A stretch of 64,000 nucleotides of DNA from UBA995 sp035477115. Lineage in GTDB: Bacteria > Bacillota > Sulfobacillia > UBA995. The notes below the pieces were generated by a model. It made no database searches. It saw nothing but the letters and a program-made list of their open reading frames with translations, and had not been told where the DNA came from. Shown here one piece after another: positions 5,816-14,206 of this stretch (position 1 is its first letter; every line of letters starts with the position of its first letter). Location of the stretch: NCBI GenBank assembly GCA_035477115.1, contig DATIKW010000042.1, positions 1-64,000 of the forward strand. The letters run 5' to 3'. The translations under genes and the position numbers were made by a program.

Positions 5816-7561
5816 ATGTGGAAGTTCCTGCGCGTGAACATGACGGACCTGACGACCAAGTTCGAGCGAGTCCCCGAGAAGTACGCGAACATGGGCGGAC
5901 GCTGGCTGACATCCCGCATCGTCCATGACGAGGTCCCCCCCACCTGCCACCCGTTGGGACCCAACAACAAGGTCGTTTACGCCTCGGGGATCGTCACCGG
6001 CACCGCCGCCCCTACCTCAGGACGCATATCGATCGGCGGGAAATCGCCCCTGACCGGCACCATCAAGGAGACCAACTCCGGCGGCCTCGCCGGCCAGAAG
6101 CTATCGCGTCTGGGCATCCGAGCCATCATCGTCGAGGGGCAGCCGGAGGAGAAGGGCAAGTACTGGGTACTCAAGGTCAACAAGGACGGGGCCGAGCTTC
6201 TGCCGGCGGCCGGCGCTTGGCTGGGAAAGGGACTACACGCGACCTACCCCCTCCTCTTCGATAAGTTCGGCGATAAAGTGGCCGTCATCGGCATCGGTAC
6301 TGCGGGAGAGAAGTTGATGGCCAATGCCGGTATCTGCGTCAACGACCCTCAGAACCGACCTTCCCGCTACGCCGGGCGAGGGGGAATGGGGGCGGTGATG
6401 GGCTCAAAGGGCCTGAAGGCCATCGTCCTCGACGACAAGGAAGGCCCCGGCGTCCCCATCGCGGACAAGGCGCTCTTCGACACCGGCCGCAAGAAGCTGG
6501 CGGAGGCCCTGCAGACCCACGCCGTGACCAAGCCCGGCGGCGGACTGAACACCTATGGCACGGCGGTGCTGGTCAACGTCATCAACGAGGCCGGCGGCTT
6601 CCCCACCAGGAACTTCCGCGATGGACGCTTCGCTGGCGCCGCCAAGATCAGCGGCGAGACCATCCATGAGGTCTGCCAGAAGCGGGGCGGGGTGGGCATG
6701 ACCGGTCACGGCTGCAGCCCCGGATGCATCATCAAGTGCTCCAATGTCTACCCGAAGGCCGATGGCAGCGAACTGGTGTCCGTCCAGGAGTATGAGTCGG
6801 TCTGGTCGTTCGGCGCCCAGTGTGGCATCGATGATCTGGACATCACCGGCGAGTTGATCCGCCTGTGCAATGATTACGGCCTGGATACGATCGAGGCCGG
6901 GGTGACCATCGGCATCGCCATGGAGGCGGGACTGGCGAGTTTCGGCGATGGGAAGCGAGCCATCGAACTGATGCGCGAGATCGGAAAGGGCTCCCCGCTG
7001 GGCCACATTCTCGGCAATGGCGCCGAGAGCACGGCGCGCGTCTTCGGCGTGGTACGCTGTCCCACGGTCAAGGGCCAGGCCATACCGGCCTATGACCCGA
7101 GGGCGATCAAGGGAATCGGCATCACCTATGCCATCTCCACCATGGGCGCCGACCACACTTCCGGGTATACCATCGCGCCGGAGATACTGGGAGTGAGCGG
7201 CAAAGCCGACCAGTTCAGCGTCGACAAGGCCGATATGGCGCGCAATTTCCAGTATGCCACCGCTTTCATCGACGCGAGCGGCCATTGCCTGTTCATCGCC
7301 TTCGCCATCCTGGACATACCCTCCGGGCTCGAAGGGCTGGTGGAAGAGTGCAACGGCGTGTTGGGCACGAACTGGACGCTGGACGACATCGGCAGGATCG
7401 GCGGCGAGATCATCGGCATCGAGCGGTCCTTCAACAAGGCGGCCGGTTTCACCCGCGCCCATGACCGCCTGCCGGAGTTCATGAAGCGGGAGAAACTCCC
7501 GCCGCACAATGTCGTCTTCGACGTGCCGGACGAGACGCTGGACAAAGTGCATGCCGTCTGA
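5816..7561 (+). CDS. Aldehyde:ferredoxin oxidoreductase family tungstoenzyme (AOR 1)
   Basis: A 581-residue AOR-family protein. N-terminal beta domain: VPEKYANMGGRWLTSRI then GIVTGTAAPTSGRISIGGKS. The pterin-binding region follows with GIGTAGEKLMANAGICVNDP and RYAGRGGMGAVMGSKGLKAI, both AOR signatures. Cysteines GCSPGCIIKC plus a distal Cys in ASGHCLFIA would hold the 4Fe-4S cluster. AORs oxidise aldehydes to acids with ferredoxin as acceptor, using a bis-pterin tungsten (or molybdenum) cofactor; the substrate of this paralogue is unknown. The ATG at 5816 is chosen over the GTG at 5795 because GGGAGG lies 9 bases upstream. Two MoaD-like genes follow at once. Confidence 0.9.
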   Translation: MWKFLRVNMTDLTTKFERVPEKYANMGGRWLTSRIVHDEVPPTCHPLGPNNKVVYASGIVTGTAAPTSGRISIGGKSPLTGTIKETNSGGLAGQKLSRLGIRAIIVEGQPEEKGKYWVLKVNKDGAELLPAAGAWLGKGLHATYPLLFDKFGDKVAVIGIGTAGEKLMANAGICVNDPQNRPSRYAGRGGMGAVMGSKGLKAIVLDDKEGPGVPIADKALFDTGRKKLAEALQTHAVTKPGGGLNTYGTAVLVNVINEAGGFPTRNFRDGRFAGAAKISGETIHEVCQKRGGVGMTGHGCSPGCIIKCSNVYPKADGSELVSVQEYESVWSFGAQCGIDDLDITGELIRLCNDYGLDTIEAGVTIGIAMEAGLASFGDGKRAIELMREIGKGSPLGHILGNGAESTARVFGVVRCPTVKGQAIPAYDPRAIKGIGITYAISTMGADHTSGYTIAPEILGVSGKADQFSVDKADMARNFQYATAFIDASGHCLFIAFAILDIPSGLEGLVEECNGVLGTNWTLDDIGRIGGEIIGIERSFNKAAGFTRAHDRLPEFMKREKLPPHNVVFDVPDETLDKVHAV

Positions 7562-7868
7562 GCCCGAAAATCCGAGAAGATGCGCCTCGGCGACGATCGA
7601 GGTGCATCTTTTCGGCAAGTTGCGGCGCTTCACCGAGAATCGGGAGTCGAGCCGAGAATCGGTCATCTGCGTGCCGGTTGAGGAGAGTGATACGATCGCC
7701 GACATCATCGAACGCATCGGGATTCCCGGCGATGAAATCGGCAGCAACGTCTTCCTCAACGGCGAGTATTCGGCCACGACGCGGCGGGTGACGGCCGGGG
7801 ACCGTCTGGGCGTCTTCCCGGATGACATGCAATTGCTCTACAAGTGGTATTTCCCCAAAGCTCGCTGA
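7551..7868 (+). CDS. MoaD/ThiS-like beta-grasp protein lacking the C-terminal GlyGly
   Basis: A 105-residue ubiquitin-fold protein (IEVHLFGKLRRFTENRESSR, then TIADIIERIGIPGDEIGSNV, FLNGEYSATTRRVTAGDRLG). The first ATG lies inside the last codons of AOR 1, so the genes are coupled. MoaD and ThiS end in GlyGly, which becomes the thiocarboxylate; this one ends in YKWYFPKAR, so it cannot act as a normal sulfur carrier unless processed. MoaD-like genes beside AOR genes are common. A structural or chaperone role for AOR is possible. Confidence 0.75.
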   Translation: MPSEPENPRRCASATIEVHLFGKLRRFTENRESSRESVICVPVEESDTIADIIERIGIPGDEIGSNVFLNGEYSATTRRVTAGDRLGVFPDDMQLLYKWYFPKAR

Positions 7869-7891
7869 ATGGACCGAGGTGGGTGACGGCC

Positions 7892-8137
7892 TTGATCGCG
7901 ATCGAGGTCCGACTTTATGCTACCTTGAGGAGGTATCGCCCGGAACTCGAGGTGGGCGAACCGCTGATCCTCACGGTAGATGAGGGGATGACGGTGCGAC
8001 GGGTCCTCGAGGAGGCGCTGGGCATCCCGGCCGATGTGGTCAAGGCCGTGTTCGTCAACGACACGTACCGGGAACTCGACCGCGTGCTGGCCGATGGCGA
8101 TCGGGTCGGCGTCTTCCCGCCGGTAGGCGGAGGCTGA
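7892..8137 (+). CDS. MoaD/ThiS-family sulfur carrier
   Basis: An 81-residue beta-grasp protein starting IAIEVRLYATLRRYRPELE and ending VGVFPPVGGG. The terminal GlyGly is the site that is adenylated and thiocarboxylated for dithiolene formation in molybdopterin synthase, so this copy is likely functional. TTG 7892 is chosen because GAGGTGG lies 9 bases upstream; a GTG at 7883 would abut that site. It is third in the AOR 1 operon. No moaE is visible in the window, so the catalytic partner is elsewhere or the protein serves another pathway. Confidence 0.8.
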   Translation: MIAIEVRLYATLRRYRPELEVGEPLILTVDEGMTVRRVLEEALGIPADVVKAVFVNDTYRELDRVLADGDRVGVFPPVGGG

Positions 8138-8156
8138 GCGCCCCGCCGGCGAGCCC

Positions 8157-8684
8157 CTACCGGGATCCGCCGGGTGCGCCGGAAGGCTCGGCCGGATGGT
8201 CCGGGCGGGCGCAGTCGGCCACTTCGCCCGCCAGTACCTCCACGGCATGGGGCAGCACTTCCCGCAAGGCCTCCAGGTTCTCGCGCACGCCGCGCGGGCT
8301 TCCCGGGAGATTGACGATCAGCGTCCTCCCCCGGATGCCGGCGATCCCCCGGGAAAGGGCTGCCCGGGGCGTGAACTGACGCCCTGCCTCCCGCATGAGT
8401 TCGCCGAGACCGGGCACCGGCCGGTCGATCACGTCGGCGGTGGCCTCGGGAGTCACATCGCGCGGTCCGAGTCCCGTCCCCCCGGTGGTCAAGATCAAGG
8501 TCATCCCGGCGCCTGCCATCGCGCGCAAAGCGCCTGCGATCAACTCGCGCTCGTCGGGCACCACCCGGTACTCCGCGATCGACCAGCCCATGGTCGCGAG
8601 CACTTCGCCCACCACTTCCGCCGACCGGTCCGCCCGCGCCCCGGCAGCGGATCGATCGCTGGCGGTCAGGACGCCCACCCTCAC
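8157..8684 (-). CDS. mog: Molybdopterin adenylyltransferase (MogA/MoaB type)
   Basis: A 175-residue MogA/MoaB protein with the family motifs GVLTASDRSAAG at the N-terminus, LTTGGTGLGPRDVTPEAT in the middle and the nucleotide-binding LIVNLPGSPRGVRENL near the end. It adenylylates molybdopterin before metal insertion by MoeA. GTG 8684 (VRVGVLTASD) overlaps the TGA of the preceding MoaC-MOSC gene by GTGA and has GGAGG upstream; the longer frame from 8702 is less likely. It is the last gene of the leftward cofactor operon and converges with the AOR 1 operon across a 19-base gap. Confidence 0.9.
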   Translation of the reverse strand: MRVGVLTASDRSAAGARADRSAEVVGEVLATMGWSIAEYRVVPDERELIAGALRAMAGAGMTLILTTGGTGLGPRDVTPEATADVIDRPVPGLGELMREAGRQFTPRAALSRGIAGIRGRTLIVNLPGSPRGVRENLEALREVLPHAVEVLAGEVADCARPDHPAEPSGAPGGSR

Positions 8685-9580
8685 GCTTTCACGCTCCTCC
8701 ACAGGCCATCACCCGGCCGCACGGCGCCGCCCCGTAGCACCCGGGCGAAGATCCCCTCCCGGGGCATGACGCAATCTCCGGCCTGATAGTAGATGGCGCA
8801 ACGATCGTGGCACTCCTTGCCGATCTGGGTCACTTCCAGGAGCGCTCCGCCCTCCAACTCCAGCTGATGGCCCAGTTCCAGTGCCAGGAGGTCGATGTCC
8901 TCCGTGGTGAGGTTCTCGGCGAAGTCGCCCGGGCTGACCTCGAGTCCTTTCGCCCGCATCTTGTCGATGCTCTCGCGGGCCAGCAAGCTGACCTGGCGGA
9001 TGGGGTCGCCGGCATGGGCGTCGCCCTCGAGCCCGTGGTCGGCACGCAGGATCCCTTGTAGGCGGGGTTGCTTACGCTGTCCCTTGACAGCTGACCCACA
9101 TACGGCGACGATCCGGCCGGCCCGATACTCCCCGCTCTTGCCGCCGCTCTTGGCAACCAGGCGGACGTCCTCGAACACCGTCTGCGGTCCCAGGGACTTG
9201 ACCATGTCATAGAGGGCGAGGGCAGCGACGGTGGCGGCGGTCAGCGCCTCCATCTCCGCGCCGGTCCGGCCGGTGGTGCGGGCGGTAGCCTCGATGATGA
9301 CGCAGCGGGCGGTCGGGTCGGGCACCAGCCGCACCTCTACCCCGTCCAAGGGGATGGGGTGGCACAGCGGGATCAGGTCGGGAACCCGTTTGGCCCCCAT
9401 GATCCCCGCCAGTTGCGCCACGGCCAGCGCGTCGCCTTTCGGTGTGCCTCTCCCGGTGACGGCATCGAATACCTCGCCGGTCATCCGGACCCGGGCGCGG
9501 GCGGTCGCCGACCGCCGCGTGGTCTCCTTGTCCCCGACGTCCACCATGCGGGCCCGGCCCTCGGCATCGAGGTGCGTCAT
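8681..9580 (-). CDS. moaC: MoaC-MOSC fusion protein
   Basis: A 299-residue two-domain protein. Residues 1-155 are MoaC (cyclic pyranopterin monophosphate synthase): MVDVGDKETTRRSATARA, DLIPLCHPIPLDGV, ARTTGRTGAEMEALTA and AALALYDMVKSL. The rest is a MOSC domain (GLEGDAHAGDPIRQVSLL, FAENLTTEDIDL, GKECHDRC), a sulfur-carrier fold related to the C-terminus of Moco sulfurase; the Cys in GKECHDRC is the likely sulfur site. MoaC acts on the MoaA product from the next gene upstream. The fusion occurs in other anaerobes. ATG 9580 begins the conserved MoaC sequence; 14 bases separate it from the moaA stop. Confidence 0.9.
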   Translation of the reverse strand: MTHLDAEGRARMVDVGDKETTRRSATARARVRMTGEVFDAVTGRGTPKGDALAVAQLAGIMGAKRVPDLIPLCHPIPLDGVEVRLVPDPTARCVIIEATARTTGRTGAEMEALTAATVAALALYDMVKSLGPQTVFEDVRLVAKSGGKSGEYRAGRIVAVCGSAVKGQRKQPRLQGILRADHGLEGDAHAGDPIRQVSLLARESIDKMRAKGLEVSPGDFAENLTTEDIDLLALELGHQLELEGGALLEVTQIGKECHDRCAIYYQAGDCVMPREGIFARVLRGGAVRPGDGLWRSVKA

Positions 9581-9593
9581 CTCCACCGCGGCC

Positions 9594-10610
9594 TCATCCT
9601 CCAAGCTCTGACATGCGCCGATGGGCCCCGCAACCGCCATCCATCCCGTGCACCAGCGGCTTCTGGCTGATCGCCAGGGCGAACAGCCCGCCGAGTTCCT
9701 CGGCCCCGGCGCCGCAGCGTAGCGCTTCGCGCAGGTCGACTCCGTTCTCCTGCGCGAGGCAACCATGCAGCTTGCCATCGGCGGTCAAGCGCAAGCGGTT
9801 GCACGTACTGCAGAAGGGCCGGCTCAAGGCGGAGATCAGCCCGAGCGTGGCCGTCCCATCCCCGGCCGGGCTCACTCCCGGGAGTTCCGGGGCGGCAACC
9901 GGCCGCCGGGGAATCCAGCGGTAGTAGACCGCGGGTCCGTTACCGGGGACGCCGGCGAGGGGCAGCAGTCGACCCCGGCGCGCCAGGCGGGATAGCACTA
10001 CCGGGCCGGGCACCTGCCGGACGCCCGCCCACGAATGGCTCTCGCCCAGCGGCATCAACTCGATGAACCGCACGGCCAGCGCGTAGGTCGCCGCCAGGAC
10101 GGCAAAGTCCTCCACCTCGCCGTCGTTCATCCCCTTGACCAGTACGACGTTCAGCTTCACCGGCGACAAGCCCGCCCTCAGAGCAGCCGCCAGGCCGGCC
10201 AGGGCGCCGGCCAGCGAACCGCCCCTGGTCAACGTCCGGTACACATCGGGTTGCAGCGAGTCCAGGCTGAGGTTGACCCGAGACAGCCCCGCCTCGCGCA
10301 AGGGGACGGCCAGGTCAGGGAGGAGCAGGCCGTTGCTGGTCATGGTCACTTCGCGAACTCCCGCCAGGGCGGCCAGGCGCCCTACCAGGCTCACTACTCC
10401 GCGGCGGACCAGCGGTTCCCCTCCGGTCACCCGGAAACGATCGATGCCCAGGGGGACGGCGGCGGCAGCCACCCGGAGGATCTCCTCGTACGTCAGGATC
10501 TCCTCGTGTTTGCGGGGAGGGACGCCGTCCGGCCCCATGCAGTAACTGCATCGCAGGTTGCAGCGGTCGGTGACCGACAGCCGGAGATAGTTCACTTCGC
10601 GCTCACTCAC
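9594..10610 (-). CDS. moaA: GTP 3',8-cyclase MoaA (radical SAM)
   Basis: A 338-residue MoaA. It has the radical-SAM CxxxCxxC motif in VTDRCNLRCSYCMGP, the SAM-binding RVTGGEPLVRRG, the C-terminal second cluster FCSTCNRLRLTADGK with its distal Cys (LHGC), and the end HRRMSELGG carrying the C-terminal GlyGly required for activity. It makes the cyclic intermediate from GTP, the first step of molybdopterin synthesis. GTG 10610 lies inside the end of the preceding moeA-type gene (8-base overlap), with AGGTGAG upstream. Confidence 0.95.
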   Translation of the reverse strand: MSEREVNYLRLSVTDRCNLRCSYCMGPDGVPPRKHEEILTYEEILRVAAAAVPLGIDRFRVTGGEPLVRRGVVSLVGRLAALAGVREVTMTSNGLLLPDLAVPLREAGLSRVNLSLDSLQPDVYRTLTRGGSLAGALAGLAAALRAGLSPVKLNVVLVKGMNDGEVEDFAVLAATYALAVRFIELMPLGESHSWAGVRQVPGPVVLSRLARRGRLLPLAGVPGNGPAVYYRWIPRRPVAAPELPGVSPAGDGTATLGLISALSRPFCSTCNRLRLTADGKLHGCLAQENGVDLREALRCGAGAEELGGLFALAISQKPLVHGMDGGCGAHRRMSELGG

Positions 10611-12570
10611 CGCCGCTCACCTGCCCCTCGACCCAGCGCTGCTCGCCGGTGCGGGAAGTGTCGTAACCGCCGAGCGCCGCCACCGCTTCCTGGAAGCGCG
10701 GCTCCTCAAGCTCCTCCATCACCCGGCGCACGCCGGGATGGGTCAGACTCGACTCGGGGATGGCGAGTTCATAGCGTTCGGCGGTCACGGGTACGAAGTC
10801 GAGCCCCAGTGCCCTGGCCGCCGCCAGGATGCCCAGCCCCGCCTCGGCCGCGCCGGACGCAACTGCCGCCCCGACGGCCAGGTGGCTGTATTCCTCCCGA
10901 TCGTAACCCTGAACCTCCCGCGGGTCAATGTGTAGCCGCTCCAGCTCGTAGTCCAGCAGCACCCGGGTGCCGGCACCCCGCTGCCGGTTCACGAAGGTCA
11001 TGCCGGGGCGGGCGAGATCGGCCAGCCCGGCAATGCCGAGGGGATTCCCGGGGGCGACGAGCAATCCTTGCTGCCGCCAGGCCAGCGTCACCAGCAAGAT
11101 ACGGCCGGGAGGACCCCAGCGCCGCACGTAGGACAGGTTGTACTCTCCGGTCGCGGGATCGAGCAGGTGCACCCCGGCCAGGTGCGCCTCTCCCCGGCGC
11201 AGGGCCGCCAGTCCCGCCAGGCTGCCCACGTTGGCGGAAGCGAGGGTAAGGTCCGGCGAGCCGGCCCGCAAGTGGGCGGCGAGGAGATCGAGGGCCAGAT
11301 CATGGCTGCCGGCCGCCAGGACGGTGCCATCAAGTTGCGCCCGGTCCACCAGGAGTTCGACGGGAAGGGTGGTACCCGCCTCGAATCCCTCGCAATCGGG
11401 CTCGAGGATGAGGAGAGCTTCGGCCCGGGCCAGGGAGGTCAGGATCCCGGCACCGCGGGGCTGAGGCACGGCCACCGTCCGACCGCCGACCCTTCCCAGT
11501 CGGACGCGGACGAACTCGGTGAAGCCCGGCACCCCGGGAAGGCGGCGCGTGAGGACGGCCGATTCGGTGAGGGGAGCGGGCGCGGCCCTTCCTTGCCACT
11601 GCAGGAGCAGCGGCCTCCCAAACAGCCGGAAGCTGAGCCAGGCGGACACGGGGTAGCCGGGCAGGCCGAGCAGGGGCAGCGGGCCGCGCGCCGTACGTAG
11701 CAGTGCCAGCAGCACCGGTTTACCCGGCCGCATCGCCACGCCGTGCACCAGCACTTCACCCATTTCCCGGGCGACCCGGGCCGTGAAGTCGCGAGCGCCC
11801 GCCGAGGACCCCGCATTCACCACGATGAGGTCTGCCCCGCGGGCGATGGCCTCGGTGACGGCCTCCGCGAGCGACCGGGGATCATCGGCAACCGGCTGCC
11901 GCACGTCGGGCTCGCCGCCCAGCTCTCGTACCAGCCCAGACAACATGAACGAGTTGGACTCGAGGATCTTCCCCGGCGGCACGGGGAGGGAACCCGGGCT
12001 GCCCAGGGCGATCAGTTCGTCTCCTGTGGGGATGACGGCCACCCGGGGACGCCGCCACACGGCGATTTCCGCCACCCCGGCCGACGCGAGGACGGCCAAG
12101 TCGGCGGGACCCAGCATGTAGTTGCCGGGGTACAGGAGCTGTCCGGCCACGACATCCTCGCCGGCGGTGCGCACGTGCTGCCACCGGGGGGCAGCCGCGG
12201 TGATCACGACGGCCTCCCCTTCCGGCACCGCATCCTCCAGCATGATCACCGCGTCGCGATCCGGCGGAAGGGGCGCGCCCGTATCCACCGGCAGCGCGTC
12301 CTGCCCGAGGACCAGCCGCAGCGGCGTCGTCTCGGCGGCCCCCCGGGTGGACGCCGCCTGGACGGCATAGCCGTCCATGGCCGCCGCATGATAGGCGGGA
12401 GACGACGCGCGGGCGTACACGGGGCCGGCCAAGACCCGGCCGGCGGCATCAGCCAGCGCCAGCAACTCCGGGCCCAGCGGCCGGTGCCGGTCGGCCGCGA
12501 CCAGGGCGCGGCGAAAAGTGGCCATGGCCTCGGACAGGGGCACGTTGTCGAGGTAGACCGATCGCTTCAA
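10603..12570 (-). CDS. MoeA fused to a periplasmic-binding-protein-like domain
   Basis: A 655-residue fusion. The N-terminal part, about residues 1-400, is MoeA (molybdopterin molybdotransferase): AYHAAAMDGYAVQAA, VAVIPTGDELI, GADLIVVNAGSSAGARDFTA, VHGVAMRPGKPVLLAL, LLGLPGYPVSAW. The C-terminal 230 residues are a PBP-like domain (SHDLALDLLAAHL, VGSLAGLAALRRGEAHLAG, GNPLGIAGLADL, VNRQRGAGTRVLLDYEL) related to molybdate/tungstate-binding proteins, without a signal peptide. The fused domain may sense or present oxyanion or pterin ligand. TTG 12570 is chosen because GGAGG lies 7-12 bases upstream; it starts 14 bases after the moeA stop. Confidence 0.9.
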   Translation of the reverse strand: MKRSVYLDNVPLSEAMATFRRALVAADRHRPLGPELLALADAAGRVLAGPVYARASSPAYHAAAMDGYAVQAASTRGAAETTPLRLVLGQDALPVDTGAPLPPDRDAVIMLEDAVPEGEAVVITAAAPRWQHVRTAGEDVVAGQLLYPGNYMLGPADLAVLASAGVAEIAVWRRPRVAVIPTGDELIALGSPGSLPVPPGKILESNSFMLSGLVRELGGEPDVRQPVADDPRSLAEAVTEAIARGADLIVVNAGSSAGARDFTARVAREMGEVLVHGVAMRPGKPVLLALLRTARGPLPLLGLPGYPVSAWLSFRLFGRPLLLQWQGRAAPAPLTESAVLTRRLPGVPGFTEFVRVRLGRVGGRTVAVPQPRGAGILTSLARAEALLILEPDCEGFEAGTTLPVELLVDRAQLDGTVLAAGSHDLALDLLAAHLRAGSPDLTLASANVGSLAGLAALRRGEAHLAGVHLLDPATGEYNLSYVRRWGPPGRILLVTLAWRQQGLLVAPGNPLGIAGLADLARPGMTFVNRQRGAGTRVLLDYELERLHIDPREVQGYDREEYSHLAVGAAVASGAAEAGLGILAAARALGLDFVPVTAERYELAIPESSLTHPGVRRVMEELEEPRFQEAVAALGGYDTSRTGEQRWVEGQVSGGE

Positions 12571-12583
12571 CCAACTGCCTCCT

Positions 12584-13819
12584 CTACCGCCGGAGCAGGC
12601 GAACTTCCACTTCCTCCCCCTCATTCAGTCCCCGCCGGCTGGCGGGCACCCTGACCAGGCCGTCCGCCCGAGTCAAAGAACTGATGGCCCCGGACTTTCC
12701 GGGAAGGGGTTCCGCGTCCCAGCCCGATTCGCCCTCGGCCAGCAGGACCCGAACATGTTCCTCCACTCCGCCCCGGACCGGCAGGTTGCGCGTCAGCCGG
12801 GCCCGCACCCCGGGGGCGGGGTATGCTCCCCGCTCGCCGGCCAGGAAACGCAGGAAAGGTCCTACCAGGATAGCGTACACCACGAGTGCGGAAACGGGAT
12901 GGCCGGGCAGGCCGATGACGGGGACGCCCTCGCACACCGCCAACGCCGTGGGCTTGCCGGGCTTCACCGCCAGACCGTGGGCCAGCACTTGCCCGAGCTT
13001 GGCCAGTACGGCCGGCACGAGATCGGCCTTGCCCACCGAACTCCCTCCCGAGAGCAGCACGAGATCCGCCTGGCGGCAGGCGCGAGTCACGGCCTCCGCC
13101 AACCGATCCTCCCGGTCGGGAACGATCCCCAGTTGCAGAGGGTGGCCGCCATCCCCGACCACCGACGCCGCCAGGGTAACGGAGTTGACTTCCCGGACCT
13201 GGCCGGGTCCGGGCTCCTCGTCCACCGGCACCAGTTCATCCCCGGTGGACAGGATGGCCACCCGCGGGCGAGCCTGAACGACGACGGTGCGTATGCCCGC
13301 CGCCGCCAGCGCGCCCAGGTCGGCGGGCAATAGCCGGCGTGCCGCCGGGACGACCACCGCCCCGCGCGCGAAGTCCTCGCCGGCGGCCATCACGTTCTCG
13401 CCGGGAGCGACCGGTCGGACCACTTCCAGCGTATCGCCGTCCCCCAGGTGGGTGGCGTATTCGAGCATCACCACGGCGTCGGCGCCCGGGGGGACCATGC
13501 CCCCCGTGGGCACGTGGACCGCCATACCGGGCAGGACTTCCCGGTCCGCCCGCCGTCCCATGATCACCTGGCCGTTCAACTCGAAATAGGCCGGTTGTTC
13601 GGGACCGGCGCCAAAGGTATCGCGCGCCCGCACCGCATAGCCGTCGACCGTGGAACGGACGAAACCGGGAACAGCATCGGCGGCCAGCGTATCGAATGCC
13701 GTCACCCTGCCGAGGGCCTGGAGCAGCTCCAACTCCTCGCCGCCGGCCGGGCGGCCGGGGACCGCCGCTCGGAGCCGCTGCAGGGCTTCCGCCGGGCTGA
13801 TTACCTTGAGGAAGTCCAC
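12584..13819 (-). CDS. moeA: Molybdopterin molybdotransferase MoeA
   Basis: A 411-residue MoeA of usual length: N-terminal SPAEALQRLRAAVP, the substrate loop FVRSTVDGYAVRARD, VPTGGMVPPGADAVVMLEYA, the MPT-binding domain VAILSTGDELVPVDEEPGPG, VLLSGGSSVGKADLVPAVL, and VKPGKPTALAV...GLPGHPVSALV. It inserts molybdate or tungstate into adenylylated molybdopterin. Two MoeA-type proteins in one operon, one plain and one fused, may divide molybdenum and tungsten insertion; that is inference, supported by the two AOR-family enzymes in the window. Confidence 0.9.
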   Translation of the reverse strand: MDFLKVISPAEALQRLRAAVPGRPAGGEELELLQALGRVTAFDTLAADAVPGFVRSTVDGYAVRARDTFGAGPEQPAYFELNGQVIMGRRADREVLPGMAVHVPTGGMVPPGADAVVMLEYATHLGDGDTLEVVRPVAPGENVMAAGEDFARGAVVVPAARRLLPADLGALAAAGIRTVVVQARPRVAILSTGDELVPVDEEPGPGQVREVNSVTLAASVVGDGGHPLQLGIVPDREDRLAEAVTRACRQADLVLLSGGSSVGKADLVPAVLAKLGQVLAHGLAVKPGKPTALAVCEGVPVIGLPGHPVSALVVYAILVGPFLRFLAGERGAYPAPGVRARLTRNLPVRGGVEEHVRVLLAEGESGWDAEPLPGKSGAISSLTRADGLVRVPASRRGLNEGEEVEVRLLRR

Positions 13820-13832
13820 AGCACGCCTCCGT

Positions 13833-14039
13833 TCAGCGGAAGCAGCCGAGTTGGCAGGAGGCGATCTTGACGCCCAGCTGGTCGCAAGCCCGCCCGACCA
13901 GCGCCGGGGCCACGCCGAGCCGCCTGGCCAGGTCGAGCCCGCCAGCGCAAGTCAGGCGCCCATCGACCGCCGCCTGTCGGACCGCTTCGACCACCTTTCG
14001 TTCCCTGTCGCCATCGCTAGCCGCGTCACTTGTAGCCAA
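13833..14039 (-). CDS. Small conserved protein with CQLGC motif, first gene of the Moco operon
   Basis: A 68-residue protein from TTG 14039 with a GGGGGG run 7 bases upstream. It reads as a short helix-turn-helix (CAGGLDLARRLGVAPALVGR, then ACDQLGVKIASCQLGCFR to the end), like the C-terminal pieces seen near Moco and formate dehydrogenase genes in anaerobic Bacillota. The HTH-like middle and the terminal CxxxC suggest a metal- or redox-responsive DNA-binding protein or adaptor. It leads the operon 14 bases before moeA, so autoregulation of cofactor synthesis is a reasonable guess. The function is not established. Confidence 0.6.
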   Translation of the reverse strand: MATSDAASDGDRERKVVEAVRQAAVDGRLTCAGGLDLARRLGVAPALVGRACDQLGVKIASCQLGCFR

Positions 14040-14067
14040 GGTCTTTCCCCCCGAGGGCGCTGTGGCG

Positions 14068-14092
14068 AGGCAAGTCTGCGTTATGCTTGCCT
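14068..14092 (-). promoter_or_regulatory. Hairpin in the leader of the Moco operon
   Basis: AGGCAAG (14068-14074) and CTTGCCT (14086-14092) form a perfect 7-bp stem with an 11-base loop, 29 bases or more upstream of the TTG start of the leftward operon. It could be part of a cofactor-sensing leader or an operator. No promoter could be fixed with confidence. Confidence 0.3.
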
Positions 14093-14206
14093 GAGCATAG
14101 TTCTATCCCCGCAGTCCCTTTCCTGCGACCCGGCACTCCCCTTCCCCGTCGTTCGCGGCGGCGACCGCATAAACTGTTGTCGTTCGAAGATTGAGGGGTG
14201 ATATCG

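Noticed and set aside
6404..7828. 474-codon open frame opposite AOR 1
   Set aside because: High GC keeps antisense frames open; the plus-strand AOR and MoaD families are unmistakable.
5816..8137. AOR 1 as the aldehyde enzyme of the amine pathway
   Set aside because: It has its own housekeeping promoter and no amine genes nearby; AOR 2 with the polyferredoxin is the better candidate.
10035..11249. 404-codon plus-strand frame over moaA and moeA-PBP
   Set aside because: Gln/Arg/Pro-rich composition typical of a shadow frame; both minus-strand genes are certain.
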